A DNA stretch of 6,117 nucleotides. Source: an uncultured Bacteroidales bacterium. Its GTDB lineage: Bacteria; Bacteroidota; Bacteroidia; Bacteroidales; Paludibacteraceae. The notes under the pieces are model-generated. The model was not told where the DNA came from. It saw only the letters and a list, made by a program, of their open reading frames with translations, and did not search any database. A program made the translations under genes and the position numbers. Within the stretch, counting starts at the first letter, position 1, and the number at the start of each line of letters is the position of its first letter. This document shows, piece after piece, positions 5,501 to 6,117 of the stretch. Location: contig CAMFEN010000068.1 of NCBI GenBank assembly GCA_945949375.1, positions 1 to 6,117 on the forward strand, written 5' to 3'.

Positions 5501-6117
5501 TCAGATTACGCGGATTTTCTGTGCAGCATCGCTGTCCGTCCAGCAGAGACGCTGCTTGAACTGCTCGTAGATATTCATCTTGTGTGCAGCCTCGCTGAAG
5601 GCGGTGTCGAGCAGTACTACACGCAAGGGGTTCATCTCGGCAATAGCATCAATCACGGGTTCGGTGATTCTGCTGTCGCGGTCAAGACAAGCCACAAGGT
5701 CTCCCTCATCCACATTGAGGATAGCACAGCCATCTACTACGGTCTTTCGTATGGGCTTGGATAGCTTCACGCCCCAACGGAGCATACACTCAAAGAGCAA
5801 ATCGAGTTCATTGCGGTCGTCCTTGATGTTGTCAATAAGACCGTCCAACACACCTTGCGAGAGTTGGTCGGGGGTGAAAGCTACTTTTTTGTAGTTGGTA
5901 TCATCCAATTTGAGTACGCGGAAGCCTATGTCAAGATTGGCGTCGGTCAGCCCTGCTTCCTCTTTGATTTTCTTCCCTGCACGGCGAATACGCTCCTTGG
6001 CTAATTCTGTTATTAAATGTGGAACCTTAATGGTCTCACAAATTTTAATTGCATTTTCTATTATAACGTGAGTTCGATATAAGCACTTGCTATTAATGTA
6101 TTGATAAACAGCAAAAT
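5501..6117 (-). CDS. mod: Type III restriction-modification methyltransferase (Mod), C-terminal part
   Basis: The frame is open from the right edge (first full codon 6115-6113) to TGA at 5503-5501, 204 residues with no in-frame ATG, GTG or TTG before codon 70, so the start is outside the window. A TTG at 5908 is an internal Leu, not a start. Typical Mod C-terminal blocks are visible: KERIRRAGKKIKEE (40-53), DIGFRVLKLDDTN (62-74), MLRWGVKLSKPIRK (about 111-124) and a final VVLLDTAF...MNIYEQFKQ. The catalytic NPPY-type and AdoMet motifs and the target-recognition domain lie upstream of this piece. Mod methylates adenine at the recognition site and supplies specificity to Res, which begins seven bases later. 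The first 30 or so visible residues are AT-rich in coding and do not match the family pattern I expect just before KERIRR, so a recombined or altered segment is possible. Confidence 0.85.
   Translation of the reverse strand, partial: FAVYQYINSKCLYRTHVIIENAIKICETIKVPHLITELAKERIRRAGKKIKEEAGLTDANLDIGFRVLKLDDTNYKKVAFTPDQLSQGVLDGLIDNIKDDRNELDLLFECMLRWGVKLSKPIRKTVVDGCAILNVDEGDLVACLDRDSRITEPVIDAIAEMNPLRVVLLDTAFSEAAHKMNIYEQFKQRLCWTDSDAAQKIRVI

Noticed and set aside
3202..5559. Long plus-strand open frames opposite res (3202-4056, 4066-4752, 4840-5559)
   Set aside because: They lie entirely or mostly antisense to a full-length Res with all motifs. Their translations are low-complexity hydrophobic or Arg/Ser-rich with no motif, as expected of mirror frames.
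5501..5908. A separate 135-residue gene starting at TTG 5908
   Set aside because: The frame is open all the way to the right edge, and the Mod block GFRVLKLDDTN spans the TTG, so this is an internal Leu of mod.
1..6117. CRISPR array, tRNA/rRNA, insertion sequence or integrase
   Set aside because: No regularly spaced direct repeats, no tRNA-like cloverleaf or conserved rRNA stretch, and no transposase or recombinase motifs seen on either strand.

Overview
The window most likely comes from a Bacteroidota genome of the Bacteroides/Prevotella type. This is inferred from AT-rich intergenic DNA, starts without a clear Shine-Dalgarno sequence, short lipoproteins with an LSAC lipobox, and the style of the restriction genes; no marker gene fixes the taxon. 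Every gene I can support lies on the minus strand, so the biological reading order runs from the right end (6117) to the left end (1).

Right two thirds (6117 to 1335): a tight three-gene array. It begins with the C-terminal 204 residues of a Type III DNA methyltransferase (mod, 5' end outside the window). Seven bases later comes a complete 1019-residue Type III restriction subunit (res), with superfamily 2 helicase motifs and a C-terminal PD-(D/E)XK nuclease. Four bases after that comes a complete 364-residue SIR2-like protein with an intact NAD-binding/catalytic signature and a four-cysteine zinc ribbon. SIR2-like domains in phage defence are usually NAD+-depleting effectors. A SIR2 gene riding behind mod-res suggests a two-layer module, with DNA modification and cleavage first and a possible NAD+-depletion back-up. 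The SIR2 gene is much more AT-rich than res, so it may have joined the pair separately.

Left third (1334 to 250): a run of small genes with signs of decay or recoding. There is a start-less lipoprotein remnant and a short lipoprotein whose natural ATG is one base out of frame at an A6 tract. Next come a 30-residue ORF two bases after it, a 64-residue acidic ORF, and an overlapping four-CxxC-type zinc-binding ORF. The last two could be one 150-residue protein joined by a +1 shift at UUU-UAG. A GC-rich double palindrome sits inside the zinc-binding gene, and a long AT-rich hairpin at 186-228 closes the cluster.

Left edge (131 to 1): the first 43 codons of another gene. Its sequence resembles the N-terminus of proteins with a sacsin-type HSP90-like ATPase domain, which are also frequent in defence islands. 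No RNA gene, transposase, integrase or CRISPR array is visible, and no intergenic stretch exceeds about 130 bases.
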